From NCBI GenBank assembly GCA_018366195.1, contig JAGZIN010000011.1:1-64000 (forward strand): DNA of 64,000 nt. Direction: 5' to 3'. The stretch is from Butyricicoccus pullicaecorum. Lineage in GTDB: Bacteria; Bacillota; Clostridia; Oscillospirales; Butyricicoccaceae. Of the stretch, positions 51,186 to 60,995 are shown in pieces (within the stretch, counting starts at the first letter, position 1; every line of letters begins with the position of its first letter). The notes beneath the pieces are model-generated. The model did no database searches, was not told the DNA's origin, and saw only the letters and a program-made list of their open reading frames with translations. The position numbers and the translations under genes were made by a program.

Positions 51186-53984
51186 TTATCCAACCACTTC
51201 GGCACAGCGTGCACACAGGGTCGGGTGCTTGCTGTTCTGCCCGATGGAATCGACATACATCCAGCAGCGCTCACACTTATCACCAGTCGCACGTTCAATA
51301 GCGATTTTGATGCCCTCCAGATTTTCACCGGACATTCCCTCTCCTGCTCCCTCAATCACGCGGAGCTTGGAGACGATACAGAGTGCAGCCAGTTCCTCAG
51401 CAGGAATCGAACGCAGGAATTCTGCCAGTTCGCCTTCTGCATATACAGTAACCCAAGCCTCAAGCGGCTTACCAATCACCTTGTTTTTACGAGGCTCCTC
51501 CATCGCCTTGTTGACATCGTCATGCAGTGCGGAAAGCTTATTCCACTTGTCTGCTGTCATGTCATCAAATGCCCAAGCAGGGTTGACCTCCGGCATCGAA
51601 TTGAGTGCAACATTGGTCGGGTCATCACTCTCACGATGCGGCATTGCTTTCCAAATTTCATCAGCGGTAAAGCATAGAATGGGAGAAATCATGCGTACCA
51701 GTGCGTCCAAAATCTCATACATAACAGTCTGAGCCGAACGGCGCAGCAGACTTGACTTATCTTCACAGTACAGACGATCCTTGATAACATCTAAGTAGAA
51801 ATTGGACATGTCCACCACACAGAAGTTATGGATTGCGTGCAGTACAACATGGAATTCATAGTTGTTATAGCCAGTCATTACCTTCTGAACCAGTTCATTC
51901 CGCTTCATCAGTGCCCAGCGGTCAAACTCACAGAGCTGCTCATAAGCAACCATATCAACTGCCGGATTAAAGCCGTCCAGATTGCCCAGAATATAACGTG
52001 CGGTATTGCGGATTTTCAGGTAATTCTGTGAGAGATGCTTAAACATTTCCTTGGAAATACGCATATCCTGACGATAATCTGCCGAAGAAACCCACAAACG
52101 CAGAATATCTGCACCATAGTCCTTGAGCAGCTCTTGCGGGCTGATGCCGTTACCCAGGGACTTGGACATTTTCTGACGCTCCTCGTCTACAATCATACCG
52201 TGTGTGATAACGGTCTTATAAGGAGCGATTCCTTTGGTTGCAATCGCTGTCAACATAGAGGACTGGAACCAGCCGCGATACTGATCGTTGCCTTCCAGAT
52301 AAACATCAACCGGAATCGGCTGTTCTTCACGTGCCTCAATGACGGCAGCCCAGCTGGAACCGGAATCGAACCAAACGTCCATGGTGTCGGTTTCCTTGTC
52401 AAAAGAATGACAGCCACATTCACACTGAATGTCGTCCGTGAGGATTTCATTTGCGTCCATATCAAACCAAGCATTCGAGCCCTTTTCACGGAACAGGTCT
52501 GCAACCAGCTTGATTGTTTTTTCGTTGATGAGCGGCTTTCCGCAATCCTTACAGAAGAAAATCGGAATCGGAACACCCCAAATACGCTGGCGGGAAATAC
52601 ACCAGTCAGAGCGCTCCATAATCATGGAGGTCATGCGCTCCTCGCCCCAGCCTGGAATCCAGTTGATTTCACGGCAAGCCTTGACAGCATCTTCCTTGAG
52701 CGCGTCCACCGAGCAGAACCACTGTTCTGTGGCACGGAAAATGATTGGATTTTTACAGCGCCAGCAGTGCGGATAGCTGTGTACAATGTCTTCCATAGCA
52801 AGAAGTGCATTACCGGCACGCAAATCATCAAGAATCACAGGGGTGGTCTTTTCATAATACATACCCGCATATTTTCCGGCATCTTCGGTTGCCATTCCCT
52901 TTCCGTCTACCGGCACAATAATCGGGATATCATATTTCTGGCAAACAATAAAGTCATCAGCACCAAAGCCCGGGGCGGTATGTACACAGCCGGTACCGGC
53001 GTCCAACGTAACATGCTCACCCGTAATTACAAGTGACTCTCGCTCCATGAGAGGGTGCTGCGTCTTCATCATTTCAAGGTCAGACCCCAGAAGGGTTGCC
53101 AGAACCTCCCAAGAATCAATACCGGCAGCGTCCATCACACTTTTTACCAGTTCCTTTGCCAGCACATAGATTTCACCATTCGGTACACGAACAAGGTCGT
53201 ACTCAAAGAATGGGTTAACAGAAATTGCAAGGTTACCCGGCAGTGTCCATGTTGTGGTTGTCCAAATTACGAAATATACATTTTCTGTGGTGCCGATTGC
53301 CTTGGTAATCATACCCTTGTCATCGGTCACAGCAAACTTTACATAGATGGACGAGCATGGCTCATCTTGGTACTCGATTTCTGCCTCCGCCAGTGCAGTT
53401 TCATCATGCGGACACCAGTAGACCGGCTTCAAGCCCTTATAGATATAGCCCTTCTTTGCCATTTCTCCAAAAATTTCGATTTGCTTTGCTTCGAAATCAT
53501 GGGTTAGCGTCAGATAAGGACGTTCCCAATCACCGACAACTCCCAAGCGCTTAAACTGTTCGCGCTGGGTATCTACATGCTGACGGGCAAATTCCTCACA
53601 CTTGTGGCGGAACTCGGAGACGGAAACCTTTTCCCGATCCATGCCATACGCCTGAATGGCCTGACGCTCGATTGGCAGGCCATGTGTATCCCAACCGGGT
53701 ACATAAGGCGCACAAAATCCAGCCATGTTTTTATAGCGGATAATGAAATCCTTTAATACCTTATTGAGTGCGTGCCCCATGTGCAGATTGCCGTTTGCAT
53801 AGGGAGGGCCATCATGCAGAATAAAAAGAGGCTTGTCCTGATTCTTGTTCATCATGGCATGATAAAGTGCATTGCTGTCCTGTTCCCAGCCAGCCAGAAA
53901 ATCAGGCTCTCTCTTGGGCAAGTTTCCGCGCATCGGGAAATCTGTTTTCGGTAGATTGATTGTTGCGTTATAATCCTGCGGCAT
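51186..53984 (-). CDS. ileS: Isoleucyl-tRNA synthetase
   Basis: The 932-residue class I synthetase is full length, with HMGH (68-71) and KMSKS in QKMSKSLGN. The editing domain is present, and a C-terminal zinc finger (CERCWMYV, then LCARCAEVV). I looked for a T-box upstream and found none, unlike alaS and leuA. AAAGGA precedes the ATG by about 11 bases. Confidence 0.97.
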   Translation of the reverse strand: MPQDYNATINLPKTDFPMRGNLPKREPDFLAGWEQDSNALYHAMMNKNQDKPLFILHDGPPYANGNLHMGHALNKVLKDFIIRYKNMAGFCAPYVPGWDTHGLPIERQAIQAYGMDREKVSVSEFRHKCEEFARQHVDTQREQFKRLGVVGDWERPYLTLTHDFEAKQIEIFGEMAKKGYIYKGLKPVYWCPHDETALAEAEIEYQDEPCSSIYVKFAVTDDKGMITKAIGTTENVYFVIWTTTTWTLPGNLAISVNPFFEYDLVRVPNGEIYVLAKELVKSVMDAAGIDSWEVLATLLGSDLEMMKTQHPLMERESLVITGEHVTLDAGTGCVHTAPGFGADDFIVCQKYDIPIIVPVDGKGMATEDAGKYAGMYYEKTTPVILDDLRAGNALLAMEDIVHSYPHCWRCKNPIIFRATEQWFCSVDALKEDAVKACREINWIPGWGEERMTSMIMERSDWCISRQRIWGVPIPIFFCKDCGKPLINEKTIKLVADLFREKGSNAWFDMDANEILTDDIQCECGCHSFDKETDTMDVWFDSGSSWAAVIEAREEQPIPVDVYLEGNDQYRGWFQSSMLTAIATKGIAPYKTVITHGMIVDEERQKMSKSLGNGISPQELLKDYGADILRLWVSSADYRQDMRISKEMFKHLSQNYLKIRNTARYILGNLDGFNPAVDMVAYEQLCEFDRWALMKRNELVQKVMTGYNNYEFHVVLHAIHNFCVVDMSNFYLDVIKDRLYCEDKSSLLRRSAQTVMYEILDALVRMISPILCFTADEIWKAMPHRESDDPTNVALNSMPEVNPAWAFDDMTADKWNKLSALHDDVNKAMEEPRKNKVIGKPLEAWVTVYAEGELAEFLRSIPAEELAALCIVSKLRVIEGAGEGMSGENLEGIKIAIERATGDKCERCWMYVDSIGQNSKHPTLCARCAEVVG

Positions 53985-54064
53985 TGTACCGTTTCCGTCC
54001 TTTCGTTTCTATCTCTTCTTTATCGGGTTTGTTGCGAACCGGAATGGTGTCCCATATCCGGTGG

Positions 54065-54868
54065 TCAATCATTTTCGGGCTTGTAATCTGCGCCGAATTT
54101 TAACTCACCAAAATCGAACCGCGCCGTTGCCTGCTCATGCAGACGCTGGGTGTCGGTTGCGAGGGCTTGCTGCTGCTGTGCCTGCTGCTGTTTGCTGGAG
54201 GCAAGGTTGATTTCTGAAATGGTAAATTTCTTTTCCTTTTGCACCTCAACATACTGCTTCGCATCTGCGGGCAGTTCCTCGTTACGCGGAACATGCGGCA
54301 TCTTATCGTCTGCCTGCACAGATGTCTGCGGGGCAACAGCTTCCTGTATGTCTGCCGACAAAGTCGGAATTGACATTGCAGTATCGTCTTCGTCACGCGG
54401 CTCAGTGGGCTGCAGCTCCGGAGCCGCTGCAAGCTTGACCAAAATCTTTTTTTGCGCATCATAAACCGCTGTCATCTTGCTCAGAAAATCTGCATTGTTT
54501 TTCTTTGCAAGCTCAAGGCGCTGCTCCTCCGCTGCGATTTCGGCTTTCAGCTCCTTGACACGCATTTCATACTTGACCTTCGCCTCATCTACAATCTGTT
54601 GGGATTCGAGCTTGGCTTTATCAAGTGTTTCCTGCGCAATGCCCTGTGCAGAGACAAGTGCACGGCGCATACCATCTTCCACCGAACGATACTCGTCGAT
54701 TTTGTCAACGAGTACCTTCATTTTCGCTTTCAGTGCAGCATTTTCTTTCTGCATGGCAGCGTAGTCCTCGGTGATTTGTTCAATGACCTCGTCCACCGAC
54801 TTTGGATCATATCCATTGAACATTGCCTTTTCAAAGGTCAATGCCTGAATTTCCTGAACCGTCAGCAT
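54065..54868 (-). CDS. divIVA: DivIVA domain protein
   Basis: The 267-residue protein has the N-terminal DivIVA crossover segment (LTVQEIQALTFEKAMFNGYDPKSVDEVI), a long coiled coil to about residue 150 and an acidic, Gln-rich tail. DivIVA senses curved membrane at poles and septa. GGAGG lies 8 bases before this ATG. It sits between ileS and yggT-sepF, the usual division cluster. Confidence 0.92.
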   Translation of the reverse strand: MLTVQEIQALTFEKAMFNGYDPKSVDEVIEQITEDYAAMQKENAALKAKMKVLVDKIDEYRSVEDGMRRALVSAQGIAQETLDKAKLESQQIVDEAKVKYEMRVKELKAEIAAEEQRLELAKKNNADFLSKMTAVYDAQKKILVKLAAAPELQPTEPRDEDDTAMSIPTLSADIQEAVAPQTSVQADDKMPHVPRNEELPADAKQYVEVQKEKKFTISEINLASSKQQQAQQQQALATDTQRLHEQATARFDFGELKFGADYKPEND

Positions 54869-54952
54869 AGTTTTTATCCTCCGAAATAAATGAAGTGATT
54901 CTCTTTTCCTGCAAGGCAAAATGGCCGGAGTTTCTCCGACCGCCGCACGCTG

Positions 54953-55225
54953 TTATACCAGACTGTATAGGATATTTTCCACAATGGTCAGCGCCATAAA
55001 GGCACAGAGGAAAGGGATATCCAACATAAAGCCACGAAACGCACCGATGCGATCCAGCAGTGCACGAAATGGCATGATAAAAGGCTCGGTTGCAAGATAA
55101 AGCAGTTCGCCAATTTTACTGCCGCGTGCCTGCGGAAACCAGGAAAAAATCGCACGAGCCAGCATAAAGAACTGTAAGAGTCTGATAAGCTGGGCAACTA
55201 AATAAACAAAATAATAAGAAAACAC
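54953..55225 (-). CDS. YggT family membrane protein
   Basis: The 90-residue protein has two hydrophobic segments around the YggT motif ARAIFSWFPQARGSKIGELLYLATEPFIMPFRALL. Family members lie in division clusters and take part in membrane or osmotic homeostasis. The start is a GTG after AAGGA, 13 bases from sepF. Confidence 0.9.
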   Translation of the reverse strand: MFSYYFVYLVAQLIRLLQFFMLARAIFSWFPQARGSKIGELLYLATEPFIMPFRALLDRIGAFRGFMLDIPFLCAFMALTIVENILYSLV

Positions 55226-55238
55226 GCTAATCCTTCAA

Positions 55239-55700
55239 TCAAATATAAAGTCCGTTGCTTTCCAGCTCATCAATGAGATCCCCCAGAATATCTACATTAT
55301 ATGGGGTGATAATGAAGGTGCTGTTTGCAACTTTTTTGATTTTTCCTTCCTGTGCATACGCCACGCCGCTGAGAAAATCAACCAGGCGCCGCGCAACATC
55401 TTTATTGGTCTGCTCAAGATTCAAGACAACAGTACGTTTTTCTTTGAGATGGTCTGCAATTTCAGCTGCATTTTCAAAGCGGTCAGGCTTGACCAAAACG
55501 ACAGCCAACTTAGCAGTTGCGTTAATGTTTACAACATTTCCCTTGCGGCTGGCATCCGAGGAAGCTGTTTGTGTATAAGTGTTTCGTGCTGGCGAAGCGT
55601 CTTCCAAATCTTCTTCCCGCTGTACCGGTGCGAAATCATCGAAATCTTCTTCCATGTCCTCGCCCTTTACCCAGTCGAGAAAACCTTTGATCGATGCCAT
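55239..55700 (-). CDS. sepF: Cell division protein SepF
   Basis: The 153-residue protein has the amphipathic N-terminal helix that binds membrane (MASIKGFLDWVKG), an acidic linker, and the C-terminal SepF domain that bundles FtsZ (LAVVLVKPDRFENAAEIADHL...FLSGVAYAQEGKIKKV). AAAGGAG lies 8 bases before the ATG at 55700. The frame extends further upstream into yggS but without a start signal. Confidence 0.95.
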   Translation of the reverse strand: MASIKGFLDWVKGEDMEEDFDDFAPVQREEDLEDASPARNTYTQTASSDASRKGNVVNINATAKLAVVLVKPDRFENAAEIADHLKEKRTVVLNLEQTNKDVARRLVDFLSGVAYAQEGKIKKVANSTFIITPYNVDILGDLIDELESNGLYI

Positions 55701-55741
55701 ATTCCAAAACTCCTTTGTGTGGATAAACTTAATTATTTTTC

Positions 55742-56488
55742 TTATTTGAGATTGCCCATAACCACATTGGTTTGTGCATATGGACGACGGCCAAAGATAC
55801 CTGTGCCGACACGTACAATGTTTGCCCCACAAGCAATGGCCTGTTCAAAGTCAGCTGTCATACCCATAGACAAATAGTCCATAGATACATTATCGTATTT
55901 TTTTGTGGATATGTCAACAAATAGTTGTTTCATTTCTGCAAAATACCTGTTGCTTTCCCTCTGCTCCGCCGAAATTGGCGGGATTGCCATGAGACCGCAG
56001 ATGTGGATATTTGATAATTTCGGCAATTCTTCCAAGGCTTCCGAAAGTGCCTCTGGAAGAAATCCGCTTTTTGCCGGTTCTCTCCCAATATTGACTTCTA
56101 ACAGGATATTTTGGCAGATTTCATGCTTCTTTGCCTCTTTTTCGATACATTCTGCGAGTTTGATTGACCCAACAGATTGAATGAGAGACACCTTTCCAAC
56201 GAGGTATTTTACCTTATTTGTTTGCAGCGTTCCAATAAATTGAAGGTCTGCTCCATCATAGGCATGCTTGTCATATTTTTCCAGCAGCTCCTGTACCCGA
56301 TTTTCTCCGCAAGCGGTAAGACCCATCTGAATTGCAGCCTGTACGCGCTCGGCATCGTTCATTTTCGTTGCCGCAACGAGCAAAATTTCGGACGGCTCCC
56401 GCCCAGCTTTCTGTGCGGCGGCGGCAATTCTTGCTTTTACCGATTGCAGGCGTTCTTGAAGTACTTGATATTCTGTCTCTGTCATCAT
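55742..56488 (-). CDS. PLP homeostasis protein YggS/YlmE
   Basis: The 248-residue PLP-binding barrel has the cofactor Lys42 in LLVAATK and SMGMTADFEQAIACGANIVRVGTGIFG at the phosphate site. It manages pyridoxal phosphate pools. It overlaps the preceding adaptor gene by four bases and lies upstream of sepF, as in other Firmicutes. Confidence 0.93.
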   Translation of the reverse strand: MMTETEYQVLQERLQSVKARIAAAAQKAGREPSEILLVAATKMNDAERVQAAIQMGLTACGENRVQELLEKYDKHAYDGADLQFIGTLQTNKVKYLVGKVSLIQSVGSIKLAECIEKEAKKHEICQNILLEVNIGREPAKSGFLPEALSEALEELPKLSNIHICGLMAIPPISAEQRESNRYFAEMKQLFVDISTKKYDNVSMDYLSMGMTADFEQAIACGANIVRVGTGIFGRRPYAQTNVVMGNLK

Positions 56489-57723
56489 TTCATCACCTTC
56501 AAATCACTTAATCCGGTTGCCTGTGTAATGATTGCATCACCAATCACCAAATCAGAATTTGTCATACCTTTTTCCACGATATAGGATTCGGAGCCTTTAT
56601 AAATCGGGGTGATATTTTTGAAGCGAACGGTGTTTCCGGTTAGGATATAGACACCAATCTGTGACTTTTCATTCATCGTAATTGCAGAAACCGGAACCTG
56701 AAGCCCCGTATAGCTGGCAAATACGATATCCACCTTTTGCTGACGGATAGAGACGAGCTCTCCATTGACTGTGGTGCTGGAGAAAACAACCAGCGCCTCC
56801 TTGTTTTCTGCGTCTGGAGTGATAGAAACGACCTTTGCTGCCACATTCGCAGAAATCTGTGAAAATTTGAGCGTTACATCTTGTCCAATTTTGAGGCGGT
56901 TCGCAGCGGTCTTGTCCAAAACTGCTGCGAATTGCCATGTAAACCCATTCATGACCTTGCCGAGCTTTCCAGCAGGAGGGCTTACCTTTTGCTGCGTTAA
57001 GGTGTGAAATGCTTCGGGAGTCATGGACTGTAACTTTTCAGGGGTCAGGACAGTTTCATATCCGTCTACCACTTCGGAAAAATATCCGGAAACAGGTGCA
57101 CTGATGGTCGTACTTCTTCCGGCTGCTCTGCCAATCAGCCCATTTTTCTCATTTTCCAGTGCAACGATTTGGGAACGCAATTCTCCAATGTTGAGAGAGG
57201 AGGCATTCCGCCGCAGAGACAGCTTGCGGAGCTGTGTAGCAGTGTCAGCGGCTCCTGTTGGCATACCGTCCTCCACCAACGCCGACAGATGCTGCATTTG
57301 AACAATCATCTGCTGTTCGGTTTTTGTGTTATCGTTTGTATAATTTCCCGCAGATTGCAGAGCCGCATTGAGCAGTTCCAGCTCTGCGTTGATCTCCTCC
57401 AGCCTGCGGCTTGCGTCCATAATGGTTTCATCGGCATATACAACAGCAAGCGCAGCTTGTGCCTGCACTTTTTCACCATTGCTCACAATATGCTTGACTG
57501 TGCTGCTGGAGGTTCCTTCCGTTACCGTTTCACTGCGCACGAACCAGCCTTCTGCCGGAATGGAATCATCTATCGTAACATAATTGGCAGGAGTCGAAAC
57601 CACACCTGCGGACATTGCTTTGACAGACTGCACCACAAGATAAATACTGCTCACGATGATAAGACCAGAAATTAGAACACGCTGTGGTGTGATGTATTGC
57701 CGAATTTGCTTGTTTGGGAACAT
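56485..57723 (-). CDS. HlyD/membrane-fusion-like protein of the division cluster
   Basis: The 412-residue protein has an N-terminal basic segment and one membrane helix (residues 14-33). A helical hairpin (ASRRLEEINAELELLNAALQ and LRSQIVALENEK) separates lipoyl-like parts (VKHIVSNGEKVQAQAALAVVY; ISAPVSGYFSEVVDGYE). It ends with beta-barrel segments like those of HlyD or efflux adaptors. Such proteins near yggS and sepF are often annotated as HlyD-family efflux adaptors. No transporter partner is present, so its job is probably in the envelope at division sites (inference). It is coupled to yggS through ATGA. Confidence 0.8.
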   Translation of the reverse strand: MFPNKQIRQYITPQRVLISGLIIVSSIYLVVQSVKAMSAGVVSTPANYVTIDDSIPAEGWFVRSETVTEGTSSSTVKHIVSNGEKVQAQAALAVVYADETIMDASRRLEEINAELELLNAALQSAGNYTNDNTKTEQQMIVQMQHLSALVEDGMPTGAADTATQLRKLSLRRNASSLNIGELRSQIVALENEKNGLIGRAAGRSTTISAPVSGYFSEVVDGYETVLTPEKLQSMTPEAFHTLTQQKVSPPAGKLGKVMNGFTWQFAAVLDKTAANRLKIGQDVTLKFSQISANVAAKVVSITPDAENKEALVVFSSTTVNGELVSIRQQKVDIVFASYTGLQVPVSAITMNEKSQIGVYILTGNTVRFKNITPIYKGSESYIVEKGMTNSDLVIGDAIITQATGLSDLKVMK

Positions 57724-57735
57724 GAAGGTCTCCTT

Positions 57736-57984
57736 TTATTCACCCGCCATGCGTTCCTCCCGCCGAGTATAAAACTCGACCCTTTGTGTTGGAATCATAG
57801 TCGAAATCGCATGTTTATAAACCATTTGCTGTCTGCCATCGCTTTCCAGCATCACAATAAAGCTGTCAAATCCACGAATGACACCACGCATTTGATAGCC
57901 ATTCATTAAAATAACAGTAATCATCTGACCCTGCTGACGTACTACATTCAAAAATGCATCTTGTAAATTGATATCGTTTCTCAC
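57736..57984 (-). CDS. hfq: RNA chaperone Hfq
   Basis: The 82-residue protein has Sm1 (LQDAFLNVVRQQGQMITVILMNGYQMRGVIRGFD) and Sm2 (VYKHAISTMIP). As a hexamer it binds small RNAs and A-rich tails. I start it at the GTG at 57984 since GGAGGG lies 7 bases before it, inside an upstream-extended frame that begins with an unsupported ATG at 57999. It is next to miaA, as in most bacteria. Confidence 0.94.
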   Translation of the reverse strand: MRNDINLQDAFLNVVRQQGQMITVILMNGYQMRGVIRGFDSFIVMLESDGRQQMVYKHAISTMIPTQRVEFYTRREERMAGE

Positions 57985-58019
57985 AAGAATACCCTCCATC
58001 TATTTGTAAAATTCTGGAT

Positions 58020-58958
58020 TTATTGTATACCCTGCTCCGCAAGATAATCTGTCGAACGCTGAAGCACCTCGGCAAAATCCGAATGTGCGTCGTATGTAAT
58101 CCATTGTACAGTGGGATCCCGTCTCAGCCAAGTCAGTTGCCTTTTGGCATAATTTCGGGTACGGCATTTCAGTGTTTCTACGCACACCGCCAGCGAACAC
58201 TTCCCTTCCAAAAAATCCAGAAGTTCTTTGTAGCCAATTGCCTGTGCTGCGGTTCCGGTCAGTTGACCGGATTCCCATAAGCGCTGTGTTTCCTCCAGCA
58301 GTCCCTGCTCCATCATCTGGTCGACCCGCTGATTGATACGCTGATAGAGAGTTTCTCGCTCTGTGGGACAAAGACCGATTTTAACCGCATCATATTTTGG
58401 TGCTGCCCGTTTATTTTTCTGGTTCCACGCATCGAGCGTCATACCGGTCTGTTCAAATACCTCCAATGCACGAATGACCCGTTTCCGGTTGTTGGGGTGC
58501 AGCCGTTCTGCCGCTTGCGGATCCACTGCCGCAAGGCAGGCGTGTACGGCGAGGTTTCCCTGTTCCTGTGCCATAGTTTCATATTTCTGACGAATCCGAA
58601 AATCGGTTTCATCGCCTGTAAAGGCATTTCCCTCAATGAGAGAATCCAGATACAGACCAGTTCCGCCCACAACAATCGGAATTTTTCCGTCAGCCAGAAG
58701 GGTTTGAACACAGGTATCTGCCAGTGCTGTATAGCGTGCAACCGAAAACGGCTCGCCCGGGTCAATGATATCAATCATGTGATGCCGAATCCCTTTTTGC
58801 TCAGCTGCCGATGGCTTTGCCGTTCCAATATCCATGCTCCGATAAATTTGCATGGAATCTGAGGAAATGATTTCTGTTCCAAGCTTTTGAGCCAGAGCAA
58901 TGGAAAGTGCCGTCTTGCCGCTGGCGGTAGGTCCTGTAATACAGATGAGGTTTTTCAT
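58020..58958 (-). CDS. miaA: tRNA dimethylallyltransferase
   Basis: The 312-residue enzyme adds dimethylallyl to A37 of UNN-decoding tRNAs. It has the P-loop ITGPTASGKT, ISSDSMQIYRSMDIGTAKP and VVGGTGLYLDSL. It starts one base before the mutL stop, giving a mutS-mutL-miaA-hfq operon, with MiaB for the next step encoded upstream. Confidence 0.96.
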   Translation of the reverse strand: MKNLICITGPTASGKTALSIALAQKLGTEIISSDSMQIYRSMDIGTAKPSAAEQKGIRHHMIDIIDPGEPFSVARYTALADTCVQTLLADGKIPIVVGGTGLYLDSLIEGNAFTGDETDFRIRQKYETMAQEQGNLAVHACLAAVDPQAAERLHPNNRKRVIRALEVFEQTGMTLDAWNQKNKRAAPKYDAVKIGLCPTERETLYQRINQRVDQMMEQGLLEETQRLWESGQLTGTAAQAIGYKELLDFLEGKCSLAVCVETLKCRTRNYAKRQLTWLRRDPTVQWITYDAHSDFAEVLQRSTDYLAEQGIQ

Positions 58959-58959
58959 A

Positions 58960-60972
58960 CTATTGATTCACCCGCTTAAACATTTTATCCAGCTCATATC
59001 GGCTGAGCCGTACAGTGACAGGACGACCATGTGGGCAGCTGGTAATTTCCGAATCTGCCAACACACGGCTGCAAAAATCCTGCAGCTCTGTCATAGAGGT
59101 ATCCATTCCAGCCTTGATTGCAGATTTACAGGCAACTGTATGAATCAGGTCGTCTAGCCGGTCGGGCACCGGTGCACGGCTGCTCATCAGCTTATCTGCC
59201 ATTTCGCACAGTGTTTCTGAAATCTCTGCACAATCCAGATAGGCAGGAATTTCACGAATTGCGAAGCTGTTTTGCCCGAAGGACTCAATGGAAAAGCCGA
59301 TTTTTTGGATTTCGTCCAGATGTTCGGACAGTGCTGCATGCTCTGCGGCGGTTACCTCCGCAATGACAGGCGTCAAAAGGGTCTGACGCGGGATTTCTGT
59401 TTGCGTGCGCAGACGGTTAAAAATCATGCGTTCATGGGCAGCGTGCTTGTCAATGAGCACAAGCCCCTTTTCGTCCTCTGCCACAATGTAAGTATGAAAC
59501 GCCTCACCCAAAACACGGGCAGATGGGTCTGGTGCTGTTTGTGGCGGAATGGCGTTCTTTTCTGGTGCAGCAGCGGCAATCTGTGGCAGATAGTCCCAGC
59601 CTAGCTCCTCGTCAAAATCATCTGCATCAATATAAGGCTTCTTGACGGGTCTTTGATGCAGCTTCATGGCAGATTCCGGCGCCGTTTCCTGCTGCAAGGT
59701 ATGTATTTTAATGGTGCGTCCCAGCATCTCATAGGTATCTACCACAGGATAGCGCTGCTTGGGTGTTTCTTTGACCGGTGTGTGTTCTGCCGACAGGGGT
59801 TCTTGTGTTGGAGCTGCCTGTGTGCTGCAAGCCTCTGATTTTTCTGATGCCGCAGGTACAGATGGAGCGGATTGCAGTTCCGTTTCCTGTAACGCAGTGG
59901 TGACAGAAAGCTGCTCCTTGCTGATAGAATCCTCGCGAGCGGGCTTTTTACCATCAGAAGCTCGAATTTCCGGAATATTGTCATTCTGCTCCAAGGCGTT
60001 TTTACAAGCGATGTAAATGATATCAAAAACTGCTTTTTCCTGTGCAAACTTGACCTCTGTTTTTGCCGGATGTACATTCACATCAACAAGATGGAACGGA
60101 AGCGTCAAAAAGAGCGCACCGGACGGATACTTTCCGGTAATGATTTGATTCCGGTACGCCTCTTCAAAGGCTGCCTGCATGACGCGTGATTTGATATAAC
60201 GTCCATTTACAAAGAAATGCTGCATGGAGCGATTGGGGCGTCCAGCATGTGGCTTTGTAATATATCCCCATGCAGCAAGCGCATCTTTTGAAAACTTTGG
60301 AACTTCAATGAGATTTGCGGTCATTTCTTTGCCAAATACGGAAAATACGGGGGCGATGAGCTTCCCTTTTCCGGGCGTTGCGAATATTTGCCTGCCATCT
60401 CGAATCATGGTAAATGCAATTTCGGAATGGGACATGGCAGCATGCTGCACGACCGAAACCACATAGCCTGCCTCGGTGAAATCCTTGCGCAAAAATTTCA
60501 TGCGTGCCGGAGTATTAAAAAACAAGTCGCGGACAATCATCGTTGTCCCTTCCGGACAGCCAGCATCGTCCTGTTCGGTCATGGTACCGGCTTCTAAGTG
60601 AATATGGGTGCCTGCAAGCATATTGGCCTGCTTGGTAAATAAATCAATTCGAGAGACCGATGCAATGGCGGCAAGCGCTTCTCCACGAAATCCAAGGGTT
60701 CCGATGGAAGTCAGGTCTTGTTCGGTACGCAGCTTACTGGTGGCATGACGGCGGAATGCAATGGGTGCATCTTCCGGTGCTATGCCGCACCCGTTATCTG
60801 TAATACGCAGATACGAAATCCCACCATGCTCGATTTCTATGGTGATTTGTGTTGCTCCTGCGTCGATTGCGTTTTCGACAAGCTCTTTCGCAACCGAGGC
60901 AGGACGTTCTACCACCTCGCCAGCTGCAATCAGGTCGGCAAGATGGCTGGATAGCTCCTGAATTATCGGCAT
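58960..60972 (-). CDS. mutL: DNA mismatch repair protein MutL
   Basis: The 670-residue protein has the GHKL ATPase N-terminus (ELVENAIDAGA, TDNGCGI, GFRGEALAAIASVS). The C-terminal domain has the endonuclease motif DKHAAHERM, a variant of DQHAAHERI, and the metal site CPHGRPV, so nicking activity is likely. A long acidic, Ala/Pro-rich linker lies between. Confidence 0.96.
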   Translation of the reverse strand: MPIIQELSSHLADLIAAGEVVERPASVAKELVENAIDAGATQITIEIEHGGISYLRITDNGCGIAPEDAPIAFRRHATSKLRTEQDLTSIGTLGFRGEALAAIASVSRIDLFTKQANMLAGTHIHLEAGTMTEQDDAGCPEGTTMIVRDLFFNTPARMKFLRKDFTEAGYVVSVVQHAAMSHSEIAFTMIRDGRQIFATPGKGKLIAPVFSVFGKEMTANLIEVPKFSKDALAAWGYITKPHAGRPNRSMQHFFVNGRYIKSRVMQAAFEEAYRNQIITGKYPSGALFLTLPFHLVDVNVHPAKTEVKFAQEKAVFDIIYIACKNALEQNDNIPEIRASDGKKPAREDSISKEQLSVTTALQETELQSAPSVPAASEKSEACSTQAAPTQEPLSAEHTPVKETPKQRYPVVDTYEMLGRTIKIHTLQQETAPESAMKLHQRPVKKPYIDADDFDEELGWDYLPQIAAAAPEKNAIPPQTAPDPSARVLGEAFHTYIVAEDEKGLVLIDKHAAHERMIFNRLRTQTEIPRQTLLTPVIAEVTAAEHAALSEHLDEIQKIGFSIESFGQNSFAIREIPAYLDCAEISETLCEMADKLMSSRAPVPDRLDDLIHTVACKSAIKAGMDTSMTELQDFCSRVLADSEITSCPHGRPVTVRLSRYELDKMFKRVNQ

Positions 60973-60995
60973 AAAGCATCTGTCTCCTTTCTCTA

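Noticed and set aside
52035..53036. A 333-codon plus strand frame opposite ileS
   Set aside because: ileS is full length with all motifs; the opposite frame has no motif or start signal.
53985..54064. A T-box leader before ileS
   Set aside because: The gap to divIVA is only 80 bases and has no T-box core or terminator, unlike the leaders at 27.7 and 39.9 kb.
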